From assembly GCF_023278565.1 (NCBI RefSeq), contig NC_064677.1, positions 3,844,001 through 3,908,000 on the forward strand: a DNA stretch of 64,000 nt. The letters are read 5' to 3'. The position numbers and the translations under genes were made by a program. The first letter of the stretch is position 1. Each line of letters begins with the position of its first letter. Under the pieces are notes generated by a model. That model did not search any database. It was not told where the DNA came from and was given only the letters and a program-made list of their open reading frames with translations. The DNA comes from Colletotrichum lupini (lineage: Eukaryota; Ascomycota; Sordariomycetes; Glomerellales; Glomerellaceae). This document shows, one piece after another, positions 11,061-24,500 of the stretch.

Positions 11061-14000
11061 ATGAAGGTAAACTCCTCCATACTGTTGAGCCTTCTTGGCT
11101 TGGCCTCACAGGCCCAGGCTGATCCGACCTGGCCCTCGGACATTGACGAGTTGGAAGAGATCATGTACCAGTCATTCAACTTCGGATCAAGGCACTTTGC
11201 CGACAACGTCTTCCCCTGCGCCAAGGAGGCAACGGGCACCGGCCGCCAGACTGCTGCAGAATGGCTGCGAACCGCTTTTCACGATATGGCACCGGCCAAC
11301 GCGGGGGCAGGAGTTGGCGGGTTGGACGCATCAATACAATATGAGCTGTCGAGCACCGGCGAGAATACCGGTCCTGCTTTCTCGACAACTCTGACCTTTA
11401 TGGGACATTACCTGACCCGCAAAAGCAGCATGTCGGACCTCATCGCTCTAGGAGTCTACACTTCCGTCCTGTCGTGCGGCGGTCCCTCAGTTGCAATCCG
11501 ATCCGGCCGCATCGACGCAACCGTGAAAGGAGCCGCCGGCGTACCGCAGCCCAACGAAGTCATCCAAGTTTTCAAATCAAAATTCAATCGCATGGGATTC
11601 ACGCCACAGGAGATGATTCAAGTCACAGCCTGCGGCCATACAATTGGCGGCGTCCACACGGCCGAGAATCCAACTATCGTTCCAGACGGCACAAATGCGA
11701 ACGGCTCCGCACCCATGGATAGCTCAAATGGTGTCTTTGACAACAGAATTGTGACCGAATACCTAGACGGCACCACACGGAACCCACTCGTCATCAAGAT
11801 GGGCACAGCTCGAGCCAGTAATTCCGATTTCACCGTCTTCAGCTCCGACCAGAACGCCACCGTGAAGGCCATGACCGACCTCGCAGTCTTCAAGTCTACC
11901 TGCAAGACCGTCTTTGAGAAGATGATCAACACCGTGCCATCTGGTGTTACTCTTGGCGATGCCATCGCACCCTACACCGTCAAACCGTCCCAGCTTCAGC
12001 TGTCGCTCACCTCGCCCACCATCATGACTCTTACAGGATACATTCGCGTCCGAACTACCGCTATCACAGGCATCTCGAGTCTGACGATCAATTACAAGAA
12101 CCGAAGTGGTGGGTCTACCTGCGGGACCGGCTCCTGTGTTTTTACAATTACCATCTCGGGCATCTCAAAGGGCTTGGAAGACAGCTTCTCCTGGTATCCC
12201 ATCAGGCAGGAGATCCCCGTCAGCACGGGCATCTCGTCCTTTACTGTGACGATCAACAAGAGCGATGGATCGAGCACATTGTTCAACAACAACGGCAACG
12301 GGTACCCGATCCAGGATGGCATCTTTCTCCAGACGTCCCAGAGCTGCCTGACGCAGAACTCCGGCGATGTTACACTGGTCGCCGCAGTCCGCAACGACCG
12401 CACGTCTCTTCCGGTCAAGGCAGAAATCTCTTACAAGACGGCGCGGACAAGCAGCGTGGTGCCGCTGCTGGGTAAGATGACCGTCGATATGGTCAAGGGC
12501 GACTGTGTAGGCAGCTACACCTTTTACAGTGTCACAACGAACATTCCCGGTGGCGTTAGTTTCGAGTCGACTTTTGACTTCATCAGCGGAGAGGGCGCGT
12601 CCGCCATGATTGACCCCTTCAAGAAGGCTGACCCTATTGGCGGGACATGTTCGAGCTGGACGGGAGGGTCTCCGACATGCGGCAGCGTCACAGTGTCGTC
12701 TTCCACGTCCAGCGCGGCCCCGACTGCTACGATTTCCCACCGACAGACTATGGGTGGCTATAAGCTCGTCTCCTGCTGGACCGAGGCTTCGGGTGGCCGA
12801 GCTCTCACCGGTGCCGCGTTCGCTTACGACGGCATGACCCTCAACAGCTGCATGGCAAACTGCACGGGATTCGACTACTGGGGCACCGAGTACGGACGCG
12901 AATGCTACTGCGGCAACTCTCTGGCTACGTCCAGTAGTTCTGCGCCCTTGGCCGACTGCAACATGCCATGCTCTGGTGATTCTACGCAATACTGCGGAGC
13001 CGGGAATCGTATTGAGTTGTATTCGACCACCGCCACCCGCACCAGCAGCTCCACGGCCGCTCCCACAGCTACTCTCGCACACATCAGCACCATCGGCAAG
13101 TATTCTCTCGTCGGCTGCCAGACGGAGGCCGATGGCGGTCGCGCCCTTACTGCTGCTCAGACTGCTGCGGACGACATGACTCTCGACAAGTGTGCTACTT
13201 TCTGCTCCGACTACACATTCTTTGGCACCGAGTATGGACGCGAGTGTAAGTGTTGAGTGCGTCTTGGGGCATGAATGAGAACTAACGCGAAGTAGGCTAT
13301 TGCGGTAACAGTTTGGCGGCAACCAGCAAGACTGCGTCCCTGAGCGAGTGTAACATGAAGTGCGCCGGCAATTCGTACCAGTACTGTGGTGACGGCAATC
13401 GTTTGGAGCTGTACCAAGCCGGCAGTGCCTCGTCTACTTTGGCGTCGACGGTGGCTACTACGACCTCGAGCAGCACCTCGTCATCAAGCTCTATCAGTGT
13501 CTTGGTGGCGAGCGGGTCAACGTCTTCTACTCTGACGTCTGCTTCTGCTACTGCCAGCAGTTCTTCGATCTCGTCGCAGGTGTCTACTTCAAGTTCGAGC
13601 AGTATTGCATCTTCCAGCAGTTCTACGTCTTCTAGCAGCGTGGCATCCTCAACAAGTGTCACGTCCTCCTCAAGCACCTCATCGAGCATCGCATCGTCCT
13701 CCAGCAGCGCCGTAACTTCAGCGATAACCTCGCCCTCTGCCTCCAGCACCATCTCCACCTCAACAACTGCCTCCCCTACGCTGGCTCACAAGCCTACCAT
13801 CTCGCCCTACACCCTGGTAGGCTGCTGGACAGAAGGCAACGGCGTCCGCGCTCTGAGCCAGAAGAACTACGCCTCCGGCGACAACATGACGCTCGAGTAC
13901 TGCGCCTCGTACTGCTCAGACTATAAGTACTTCGGCACGGAATACAGCAGCGAATGCTACTGCGGCAACTCCCTCGCCTCCACCAGCGCTGCCGCGCCCC

Positions 14001-14404
14001 TGGCGGACTGCAGCATGACCTGCTCCGGCAACAAGTACGAGTACTGCGGCGGCGGCAACCGCCTGACGCTCTACCAGTCCGACAAACAGGTGACGGGGCC
14101 CAGCCAGCCCGCCACGGCCGGGGTCTACGCTTTCCTCGGCTGCCGCACCGAGCCCGCGCAGGGCGGACGCGCTCTGGATGCCAAGGCTACGGCCAGCAGC
14201 GACAAGATGACCAACGAGGCGTGCGCGGCGTTCTGCGATGGGTATAGCTACTTTGGCACGGAGTACGGCGGCGAGTGCTATTGCGGTAATGCCCTGCCGA
14301 CGACGTCGCTTGATGCCCCGTTGAGCGATTGCAGTATGTTGTGTACTGGCTCTAGCACAGAGTACTGCGGTAACGGCAACCGTTTGTCAGTATATAAGAA
14401 GTGA
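11061..14404 (+). CDS. Secreted hybrid-type heme peroxidase with four WSC domains
   Basis: Probable extracellular heme peroxidase of the plant-type superfamily, matching the hybrid B group in which a peroxidase domain is fused to WSC carbohydrate-binding modules. Model: 11061-13245 and 13296-14404; 3,294 nt, 1,097 residues; the splice restores GREC-YCGNS inside the second WSC. Residues 1-20 are a clear signal peptide (Ala-X-Ala before DPTWP). Distal heme residues are Arg70 and His74 in WLRTAFHDM; the proximal His is His193 in TACGHTIGG. A beta-rich region follows (about 330-540). WSC modules lie near 565-655, 679-768, 900-985 and 1006-1097, each with the CYCGN motif and regularly spaced cysteines. 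Residues 769-890 are a Ser/Thr-rich linker, likely O-mannosylated. The start has a strong ACCACCATG context. WSC modules suggest tethering to cell-wall or plant polysaccharide; this is inferred from the family. Confidence 0.93.
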
Positions 14405-17272
14405 GAGCGGTGTAGTGATGCGGATGGGTTTGGGCATCAGACCCGGCGCATGTAGTTATGCCGATACATTCGGCATCGACGAGATTGGAGATATGATACC
14501 TTTTTGGTCAAGAATTTCGGCCATTTATATAAAATTATAATGCATGTTACTCTCTTTGCTTTTAGGTCGAATGAACCATTTGTAGATTACCTAGACTAGG
14601 GATGAACCAATTCTCCTTCTCGGCTGGCGAGAAATGTGACATCCACATGCTGTCAGTGTGCAATCCGCTCAACTCTTGCGGATCATCATTGCCAAGGAAC
14701 ATAGTCAGGTATTAAACTCATAGTAGATTAAAGGCCTGGGTCAACTCTTTAATCATTTCATCTACTTGAGGGTATCCTATCCTTACGCGTTATCGTCGGT
14801 GGGAAAATTCTAAAGTTTGCTTACAGTCGGCAATGTCATGCATGACGTCTTCACCGCTATTGGTCCTTCAAAAGTTGACCTTGGTCAGTCCTCTTTAGGG
14901 TGAAAGCGTTGAGTACCTCAATTGTAGATCCCGTTCAGGTTATCCAGGACGTTCGCCTTTCTGTTGCCTCCATCGCCCACGTCCTCGTCTTGTCCTCACC
15001 TACCGAAGAGCTGCCTTCTTCCTTCCTTCTGTCGTCGCTATTAAGACAGGCACTTATCGCCAAGACGATGAAGACAGGCTAGCTGTCTTCAGGGGGGGTT
15101 CAGGGCTCACGTCAAGTAGACTGGGGATACAACATTGTATAAGAAAGAGATGACATCTGACAACTCATATTCACTGACAAATCGGAAGCAGTGATCTGAT
15201 TTTGTCTGACTACAATGCTCCAGCCAACTATCAAGAGAGAAGAAAGACAGGAATTCGCTCATTTCGGCAAAGACAAAAAAGTGTAGGTACGTTTTGGGGA
15301 CAGCATGCTCATTCTACACAAAAGCAACTTCAATGTGGCTAAACTACTCTTGTTCCACGACGATATCTTGAAGTGCTGATAGGTCCAAGATTTGAAGATA
15401 CGTAGTAGCCGCAGCCTTCCATAAAGCAAGAAGAACCGTAGTTCAGGAAAACCTCGCAGCGCAGCTCCCTCCCAGACGGAACTCGCTCTTGTGTTTCTTT
15501 TCTCTTCTGTGAAGATTCCATATACGATTTCTCGTCTCGGGAAACCTTGTTGCGAGGGTGGGCCTGGTGGCCGCGAACCCTGCCAGGCAGGAGCAATGTT
15601 GAGAGCATGGATAGGAGCGAGCTCTCTATCATACAGTTCATCTTGTAACGGATTTCAGATATGACTCGCTGGTTATTGTATCCCCTCGTGACTTAGATCT
15701 TGCCGTTACATGCTGTTCTCTTTCAGAGGGACGCCTAGTTGGATGACTTGACGTAGATGTAAATGTCCCGGGAACTTCACTCGCAATTTGAAACCATCAA
15801 TCTAGTCTGTGTATCTAATACATTATGTTTCAGTTAACTTGAACGAACGTCACTCAGGCTAATAAGAGAAAATTATACAAATCTCAAGATGGCCGACGGG
15901 TATTATCATGGTCAGCTGAGCCAGGCAAACGAATTCGTAACGTTTGGTATCTTGGAGATATCTTGACCTCGATATCAACAACACCGACATCACCTTGAGA
16001 TTGAAGCTAGTATGACGCAAATTAGTTCTTTCTGGCCGATGATCTAGATGCTCACATCAGACCTTCAATCTGTATCAAAGCATGATCGTTTGTGATTTTC
16101 ATCGCGAGCTGTTATGTCATCCAGACTGACCATGTCTGAACGAAGTTGAACGTCCAGAACACAGACAGGCGATCGTCTCGCGAGAGGAGAAGCCTCATTG
16201 CAGTTAAATAAGCTTCAATACAGTGCGTCAGTTGAAACGAAGGACACAGCAGCAATAATCTGACAGCCAACGCATCGGAAACCTTCAACATATTAATTTT
16301 GACGCTGTTGCCTGGTCTCTCGTCCACAAGCGAACACGCAATTCATCTACCACCGAACAACTTGTAAATGAATATAAGGAACGCTTCTAGAAACAATGAA
16401 GACTGACAAGACTGCCTCGACTGGACAGAATTGTTTGGGTGTACAGGAAAGACGGCAGAAGGGGCCAGGGGAGAGCTGACTTCAACTCCAGGAGATCAAA
16501 TCTATTAGATGGTCGCTCTATTAAATAGATAACAGACCATGCTGTCTCTGCTATACGCACAAGAACAAATGTGGCAGCGCAAGAAATTCCGCGATGGTCT
16601 TAAAGATGTAAACGGCGAATCATTGTCGTCGACGATCTACCATTCTCGTAACTCTAGCCTAATATAACCGACCAACGCTGTAAATGCGTTTATGACTCAT
16701 CAATAAAAGACGACGAGAATCAGACAATGAAGACCTGGCAGAATCAATGGAGTCTAGCGAGCAACACGCAAAGGCCGTTGAAGCGAGCATCCGAATAACA
16801 TCCCGCCCTGCACATACGCCTTGACGGACATCGTCAGGAGAGTCCACGGCTTCGTCCATCACTTTGAGCAACCCCTCGGAAGATCTAGATTCCAAGAACC
16901 ACGTCCACACAGTTGAGAGGAGTATAGAGGATGGTCAAAAAGAATCGGGTTCTCGTCGCTGCAAGTCACAAGGGCGTTGAGCAACAGGAATATTGCATTA
17001 TCGCGACATTGTAGGCGCTAAAAAGATTAGCCGACTAGCCGTATCGTTTTTGGGGCCAAGCGTCTGTCGAAAACACTATCTTCATCGACCAAAAGGACAT
17101 TCAGCCAGCGGCATCTGATGCAATCGTCATCGCAAGGCATCTCGTGCATCACGTACCGTACACACCTGGTCGCATTTACGATTCAGTTTGGAGGTGATTA
17201 CGATGCGCACAAGAACGTCTACGACAGCCGGCATTTACTTGTAACACAATAACTCTCACGTCACATCACAGC
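14405..17272. other. 2.9-kb region without a supportable gene
   Basis: The base composition is visibly poorer in GC than the flanking genes. Minus-strand open frames at 15339-15641, 16112-16327 and 16659-16910 are short and carry no recognisable domain. They could be exons of a decayed or lineage-specific gene, but I cannot connect them with convincing splice sites. The last few hundred bases should hold the promoter of the PfkB-type kinase gene. Confidence 0.5.
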
Positions 17273-18577
17273 ATGAAGCATCTCATCCTCGTCGGGGCGT
17301 GCTACGTCGACACAGTCCTCAGGCAAGGCTCTCATCCCGCCCACTGATCAAGACTGGGGCTTTTCTACTCACACCCCTTCTTCTCAAGCGTACCTCACTT
17401 CCCCGAAGAGGACCTGAAGCTACGAGCTACGAGCATCCGCGTACGCAGGGGCGGCAACTGCCCTAACACAATGGAAGTCCTCCAGCAACTCCTCCGCGCA
17501 GAGCACCTACCGCATTCACAAACCGAGCCCCTGACGATGCACCTCGTCTCGCCCCTGCCGGAACGTCAATCCCAGGCGACGGCGCAGATCATGGCCTCGT
17601 TCCCGCCAGCGCCAGATACCACCGCCGTCGCCGCCGCCAACGCCGCGGAGATCACATTTGATCACTGCCTATTCCGCAAAGGCCACCACGCGCCGGCGAG
17701 CAGTTACATCTTCCGCAGCGAGGCAACCGGCAGCCGGACAATCGTAAACCACAATGACCTGCCCGACATGACGACGGACGAGTTCCTCAACGTCGTCGAG
17801 GCGTTCCGCGGCAAAGGCGGCCGGACGTGGTGGCACTTTGAGGGACGGGTTCCGGAGACGACACTCAGCTGCATTCTGGCCCTTCGGCGGGCCCTGGGCG
17901 ACGACGTGGTGACGGTCAGCGTCGAAGTCGAAAGGCCGGGCAGGGCGGGGTTGAGAGAGCTCGCTGCTGAGGCGGACGTGGTTTTCTACTCCAAGAGCTG
18001 GGCCGAGGTGCGTCACGTTCGTTCTTGGATATCGGCGTACGCCAGTCACAGCAGTGTGCGGTGCATACTGACAGGACTGGCATAGGCCTGCGGGTATACG
18101 TCCGCTGATGATTGTCTAAGGGAAGAGTCGCTGTCGTTACCGCGGACGTGAGTTCGGTCAAGAGGTGTCTACCGGTACGCAACGCGTTTCTTGCTGACTG
18201 CAGAATAGGTCGTTGGCTATGGTTACGTGGGGTGCTGAGGGAGCATGTTGCATATCACCCAAGGACCGGCAGCTGGTCAAAAGCCCTGTCGAGACGCCGG
18301 TGAAGCAGGTCGTCGAGTAAGCTTCGCCATACCACTACTCAATACTCAACCCTCTTCTTGGCGCGCGATACTAATAAGTTTGGGGGGGAACAGCTCGGTA
18401 GGGGCGGGGGACACCTTCGTTGCGGGCATGCTGTACGGACTGATCTGCCAGGCCGACGCTTGGGACGTAACGCACAGTTTGGACTTCGCGGTTGCACTCG
18501 CCACACTCAAAGTCCAGCGAGAGGGGTTTGGTGGACTGGGAGACGATATTCGTAAGAATACGCAAAGGTCGCGCTGA
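17273..18577 (+). CDS. PfkB-family carbohydrate kinase (ketohexokinase-like)
   Basis: Predicted cytosolic sugar kinase of the ribokinase/PfkB fold. Model: 17273-17322, 17389-18007, 18086-18147, 18209-18316, 18394-18577; 1,023 nt, 340 residues. The N-terminus MKHLILVGACYVDTVL, the RRGGNCPN segment (substrate side of the fold) and the C-terminal SVGAGDTFVAGMLYG are PfkB hallmarks; the last contains the GAGD anion hole and catalytic Asp. The first intron is best read as GC-AG (AG|GCAAGG ... CAAG|C), because only this joins DTVL to SVPHFPEED, the sequence expected in the family; no usable GT donor is nearby. The third splice uses an acceptor after AATAG. The sugar is not determined; closeness to ketohexokinases is an impression from the overall pattern. 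No linked sugar-metabolism genes flank it. Confidence 0.85.
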
Positions 18578-21500
18578 CGGTGGGCCATCCGTCAGGCGTT
18601 GAAACTGTCGCCGTGGGCACTCCGGGTCGTGGCCCCGTGTCCCCCCGGTGCCGTAGATGGATGCTTCGGCGGGTGGGGCGACTGTCCGCCAATCGTCAGG
18701 TAAGCCAGGCCAAGAGGCCGTATTTTGCCCGCCAGCGGACCGATGGAGCACCCGTCGGTGGTCGCGCCTGTTCCGAAGCTGTGCGAGAGTGAAATGTTGT
18801 AAGACCCTCTATGGCTCTGTGGGGATCAAGAGGCGGTGTACATGGTTGGCAAGGCTCAAGCGAGGAGGCAACCTGTTACGAGGGAGGGGACTCGGCAGTA
18901 CACTAATAGTTGGACATCCGCAAAGGCCAGGACGCGTTGGCGGCGCTCGTTGTTATTAGTGGAGGGGTGACAGGCCGGGCCAACATGCATTCATGCGCCG
19001 CCGATGCTTTGATGCAGCTTGAAGATGGTGCACCTCACACGGGGCCTGCGACGGCGAACAAGGCTGCATGTGGCCTGCTGCAGCTGATAGTGGCATACCG
19101 CATGGCCCCCAGACCTAATCGGAGACTACTGCGCAAGCAAAAACGGGGAGAAGTAATTTGGGCCGTTGCTACAGTACCTCTGTGTGTACGTCCTCACATG
19201 CCGGCCAGCGAAGTTTGTCGCGAGAATTTCGTCCCCTTCATATGGATCTACTGCAGCGAGACCGTGTGGGTGACTGAATATACATACAGATGGGCCAAGT
19301 GACCTTGTAGGGGAAGAGGGCTGGGGATAGAGAATTGTCACATTTCTCGTAATTCGGTTGCGGAGCCAGAGCCTGGAAATGAGGCAGAGAAGAAGAAAAA
19401 AAACTCTTCCCACGACGTTGGACCTCTCACGAGAGAGAATGAATAGGCGATGGTTGATACAGCGAGTGGGGACCACGGCCTGTTTGTCGATCTGCGGCGA
19501 TTCAAGAGCCTGGTTTGTTGTGCTCTTCCTGAAGTTCCTCGAAAGTAGTCAGTGGAGCCGGGTCTATTTCCTCGTGTTCCCATACCACGGGTCTCGAGAA
19601 GAGATGGGAAAGTCGAAGTATCCGTAGTAGAGTGTGGCCGGGTTCGTACGGATGCACAACGCATATGGCCCCGAGTCTCCGTTGTTTGATCCTAACATTG
19701 TGGTGCCGAATGGTGCCGTACGGGAGTCAACATCGACGGCGGGACTGCAAATCTTTGCGGTCGTCACGGTCAACAAATCATGACGTTCCCTTTCTTGCAG
19801 GCTCGACGACTCAAGTGCGTCGGGCGGGGTCGGTCCATCCCATCATCATCATCAAGCTTGGCCTGCGCCTATCTTATCTTCGCTCCTTAGCTACGGCGAA
19901 AATGTTCTCGAGCACCCAAAGGTGACGGACTGCTGCAACTTTTGCTTCGTTCTGGGAATGTTGGCGTTGATACGTGGATTGGGGTGCCGAGTAAAACTTC
20001 GAGTACCTCGGGAGATGCAGAGAAATGCTGACGAGGGTGGATTACAGTCAGGCGTTGTAGTAAAGTTACTCGCGAGCGAGTCCGCATTTCTTAGACCAGT
20101 GGCCCCTGACGGGAGGAAGCGGATTTGTCTGGATGTTCGTTCGTTTGACAGCTTTGGGATGAAGTTGAGCGGGCGGTGGGCGGTGCCTGGTGGCAAAACC
20201 TTGGATCGTCCAGAATGATGTAGCGATTTCCGCCCACAGACCAACGGTAGCAGGGGCTTTTGCCGACTTTGAGACCACGGTACCAGAGACTGGGAGCAGG
20301 GACAGGCGTTCTGGCACAGTCAGGCTTCTGCAGCTTCAGAAATAAGCCCGCTGAGCCCGACGGAGCTGAGCAGTCGAAAGCTCCTGTGACCGCATCTGTA
20401 AGACCGGGCAGACAGCCTGCGGGTCGCCTTTCTCAGGGGTTGGTTGTGCTGTGTAGGGGGGAAACATCGCACCACTGTTCCCATTCTCAAGGGTAGAGTA
20501 AAGCAAGCACTGCATGGCAGATTGTCTGACCGAGGGGCCGAAGGGGGCGTCCCTCTAATCGACGTCGGATATGTGGTCAAGGACGGGCTTACTTACAGAA
20601 TGGTAGGTAATACCAAGGAGACCAACAGGGACATGCGGATACCTAGCGGAAGAAGGAAAGTAAAGATACTGTATCCATATAGTCGGATGGAACGCAAAAA
20701 TGATACTGGCACACTGGATCATCAGTCAGCCATCCTGGCCGCGACTGCTTGCGAATGCTGTGCGACAAGGGCTAGATGACTGGGTAGTGAGTACATACTA
20801 ATTATGATAGCTTCCAAAAGCTTCGTCGATCGAAGGACGCCCGCTTGTGCTCGGTGGTTGTAGCAATGGTAGCGAGCGGAGGAGCACGGCGGCGCGGGTT
20901 GTGTCGCAAAGCTAGTGGCAGCAAATATGAGCGTTGGTCACAGCTAGTGAGTTGTATCCGTAACAGCCTCATGTCGACCATTCTTGCATGTCTCGTGGGA
21001 CGAAAAGAAACCCCGGCTGGCAAGCGGGGATGAGCGAAGATGTGGGGGCGAAGGACGGTTAGTAAATAATGGGACTGTCCGTCTATGGCGTCTTCAATCT
21101 CTGTTGGCGTGCCTGGCACTGGGAAGAAGGGGTGTGAAGTGTGGAACATCGGTAAGTTGAGCTTGAACCGGGGCAGGGGGGGGGTGGCACCAAGCCAGTC
21201 GAAGGGGAAAGGAATCGTCAGGGTAGCATTGGACAGCGGTAGTCATGGCGGTGATGGCTGGCTCAATCAGCGGCGGCGGCAACCGGTAAGGGTGAGACTG
21301 ATCTTGTTAGCGTATGGAAGGGGTGGTGAAGACTGAAAAGGGCAGAAAACCAAAATCTTTCACTGCCTCATCCTCATCGACGTTACGTGCCCACACCCCT
21401 CCTTTTCATCCAAGCCATCTCTCCTCCTTAGCCCGCATTTAACTTGCTGAGATCGGCGAGGTCTCTACCTACGTGCGGATAGGCACGCACGCAGGAAACC

Positions 21501-24500
21501 AAAAGCACACTATCCGTAGTTTGCTGTTATGTCGAGTAGCGGGTACGTATCGCTTCTGCTTCGAAACCCTATGTTTGCTGGTCGGATCCAGGTACTGGGT
21601 ACCTCTCAACAGGTGGTGCCACCTCTACAAATAGATGCAGCCAATGCTTCAACTCTTCAAGCATATCTCATCGTGACTTTCTGCGCCCGGCTCACAGGAA
21701 CCGCCTCTCGTGCTATGACGAGTCATGATCTGCATCGCAAAGTTATTGAGCAGCCATATCTTCTGTCCGGTTGCTTTGATCCAGATCATAAGATCCGGTC
21801 CTCACTTGCCTAGAATGACTGTCAGCGTCCAGCTTTGAGGCCAGGTGCTCATGGCTTTGCTCTCGCAAGTCTCGTGAGCTTGGCTTACTTTCGATGTATC
21901 GATATACGGAGTACCCAATGCCCATAGCCTCGCTCGCGTAGCATTACCGGTATGGTATGCCGACCGTCCGCATGCTTCCTCTGTCCAAGTATCAGAATGC
22001 TGAAGCTCCGGTCAGTCATTATGGGACTGAACGACGAGTCTTCTGCAAGAGAACAGAGGATATACCGGAGAGAGTCCGGCAGCCAGATCATCCCCGGTCC
22101 CAGCCGCTCCACCGTGAAGAACGCCTTGATTGCCATTACCTGGTCAGACAGCCGCTAAAATCGCAAAGGGTGCTGGGCCCATGGCACTGGTTAAAGAGTG
22201 GCACCGGCCGGATACTTTTGCCCATCTCCAAGCCAGGCCCGCTGGGCTACGCTAGGCGACTGACGCTGTCCTCTGTCTGACAAGGGACTCATCATCTTTG
22301 AGCCAATCCCTGGCATCTTTCAGCACGTTGGAATCTCTAGGGCCGGGACTAGGGCCGGGATCCTAGCTCGCTGGATGACAAGCCATGGCCATATCATGGC
22401 CCATGTCTAGAATTGTGTGTGCGTGTATGTGCTGGTTCCCGCATTCGGTCGGACTAAATCGTCATGGGCAGCTGCAATTGCCGCCGCGTGGTGTGGTAAA
22501 GGTAAACAGCACCTTTGTACGTATTCCGTACCCGGATTCTTGCTGAGTCGTTCAAGTGAGAGGTCTTGAGTCTCTGTGTATTCTTTAGGCTGATGAGACG
22601 TACTGCACTTCCGCCAGGTAGCCGAGAGGTATATACAGTTATTCATACTCACGCGAACCGAATCACCTGGGGCAGTGTGAATGCCTATCTGGAATTCTGA
22701 ACCCGAAAAATGCTCAATGAAGTAGATGGCCGTGGATGGCGCCGTCTCGCCCCGTTGTATCGTCCCGATGGTCGGTGCTTTCTGTCAAGTTCCCCCATCC
22801 ATGCAAGACGCCCAATCAGTCTTCAGGAGGTTCTCTTGGTGGCCCGCGCGTGAACAGTTGATCATCTAGTGGGACTGATCTTACCAGGGCTGGTTCAAGG
22901 GTTAGCGGATTCTTGGTCGACAACCTCGAAGTGACCTTGGGAAGCCTGTTATCCCTGCCCTGTTTCATTTTCATCTTTGGCAGACCATAAGATGGACTGC
23001 ACGCTAGTATGTATACAGCCAGACCCACCAAAGTCGACCCCTGAGATCCCTGACTTCTTGAGCCTGGCTAGCTGGCATGACAGCTTTGCGCATTAAAGTG
23101 TTTTTGTCGGTAGGCCCCGGTTTCACCGAGGCCCTGACTGCTCTGCCCTGCCGCCTGGTTCTGTTCATCAAAGAATGCTAAACAGGACACAGTTAGCACA
23201 CCACCCCTTGAGCACAAACGGCCGAGCGTCACCCGGGCTTTATTTAGCTCGAGGATGATATTGTCCCCATAGAACCTTGGAAGTCCGAAAGGTCTCGTTG
23301 CTAGCAATAAACACGTCAGTGATTTGCGGCTGTTATTAGTTTGTCGCGGACCCCATACTTGGTGGTAACCTGGAGCTTAACGCCCCGTTTTGTGCAACAT
23401 GCGGGTCGTAGTCACCTGGCAGGAATTGCTCTGCGCCGTCTTCACTGATTTCTTCCAACCCAAAGCTGTCTTCGTATTCGACGTGAAAGCCTGATGACTT
23501 ATGGAAGAAGAGGAGGCACCCCTCATGGCGTCGTCCGCCATGCCAGAGATACCCCTGGCCCTGTATCCGTACAATACGTTTTATCTTGGGTTGATAAGAC
23601 TTAGAGGATCGAAGCAGTGTGTATTGAAATAGCTTAGGTCGGCAGTGAAGTTGGGGCATCAGACGTGAGCGTTCAAGATCGATCAGATACCAGCGGAGTT
23701 GACCATGCGTGCGTGCTTTCTTGTCTGGTTCACATCCGGATCAAATACCTAGGTAGACGGCCCAGCACCGGGTCTTCGTATGTAGTGTACATACGGATAA
23801 TGCATTGGGCGGGGGTCAAGGCTCGTCAATCGTGCGCGATTAAGGAAAATTGCATGCTGATCATCTCGTGGAAGCAAGTTTGGCTTTTGTCTATCCAGCC
23901 ACGCCCCTAAGTGACCTGGTGCACGAAACCAAATATGGTCGAACAGACTTCCGCCGACTGACAAGGAGTAGGATCGCTGGCCTTCAGTATCCTTACGTAC
24001 TTGGTCCCGGTACATGATGCGCAGGTAAGGAGAGACGGCTGCTGTCCGAAGGGCACCGACCTCCTCGAGAAATCGGGAGACCTCTGGTATCAAGGAAGCG
24101 TATCCGTGTCGTCGTCTTAAATCGAGAGAGCTTCAATCAGCCACGCGTCCTTGTGGCGCGGGTGGGCACAGCACAGAGCTGACAGCCATAATTCTAGCAA
24201 CCCCGAGAATGTGGCTGGGAAAGTGAGCCTGCCTTATCTTGATCACCGCTTCGTATTGGTGCATGAGCGAGAACGTGACGGCGAGGATTTCCAACCTTCG
24301 TTAAGTCGTCAACTGAAAGGCGGCGGTGAAAGGGACGAAGCGTGCCCGTATGTGAACGCTTGAAAGGGAATGTGGGCTATGAGTTGTGATACCTACGGAT
24401 AGTCAGTATCGAACCATCGACGGAGACGCGGGAAACAAATCGGCGTAAGCCCGACTCGGTCGAGTCTTTGGCAAAGTGCACTGTTGATGCGCAGTGTTGG

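Noticed and set aside
24395..24480. Minus-strand GGTTCGATAC with upstream GACCGAGTCGGG as a tRNA
   Set aside because: T-stem pairs fail and no acceptor stem exists.
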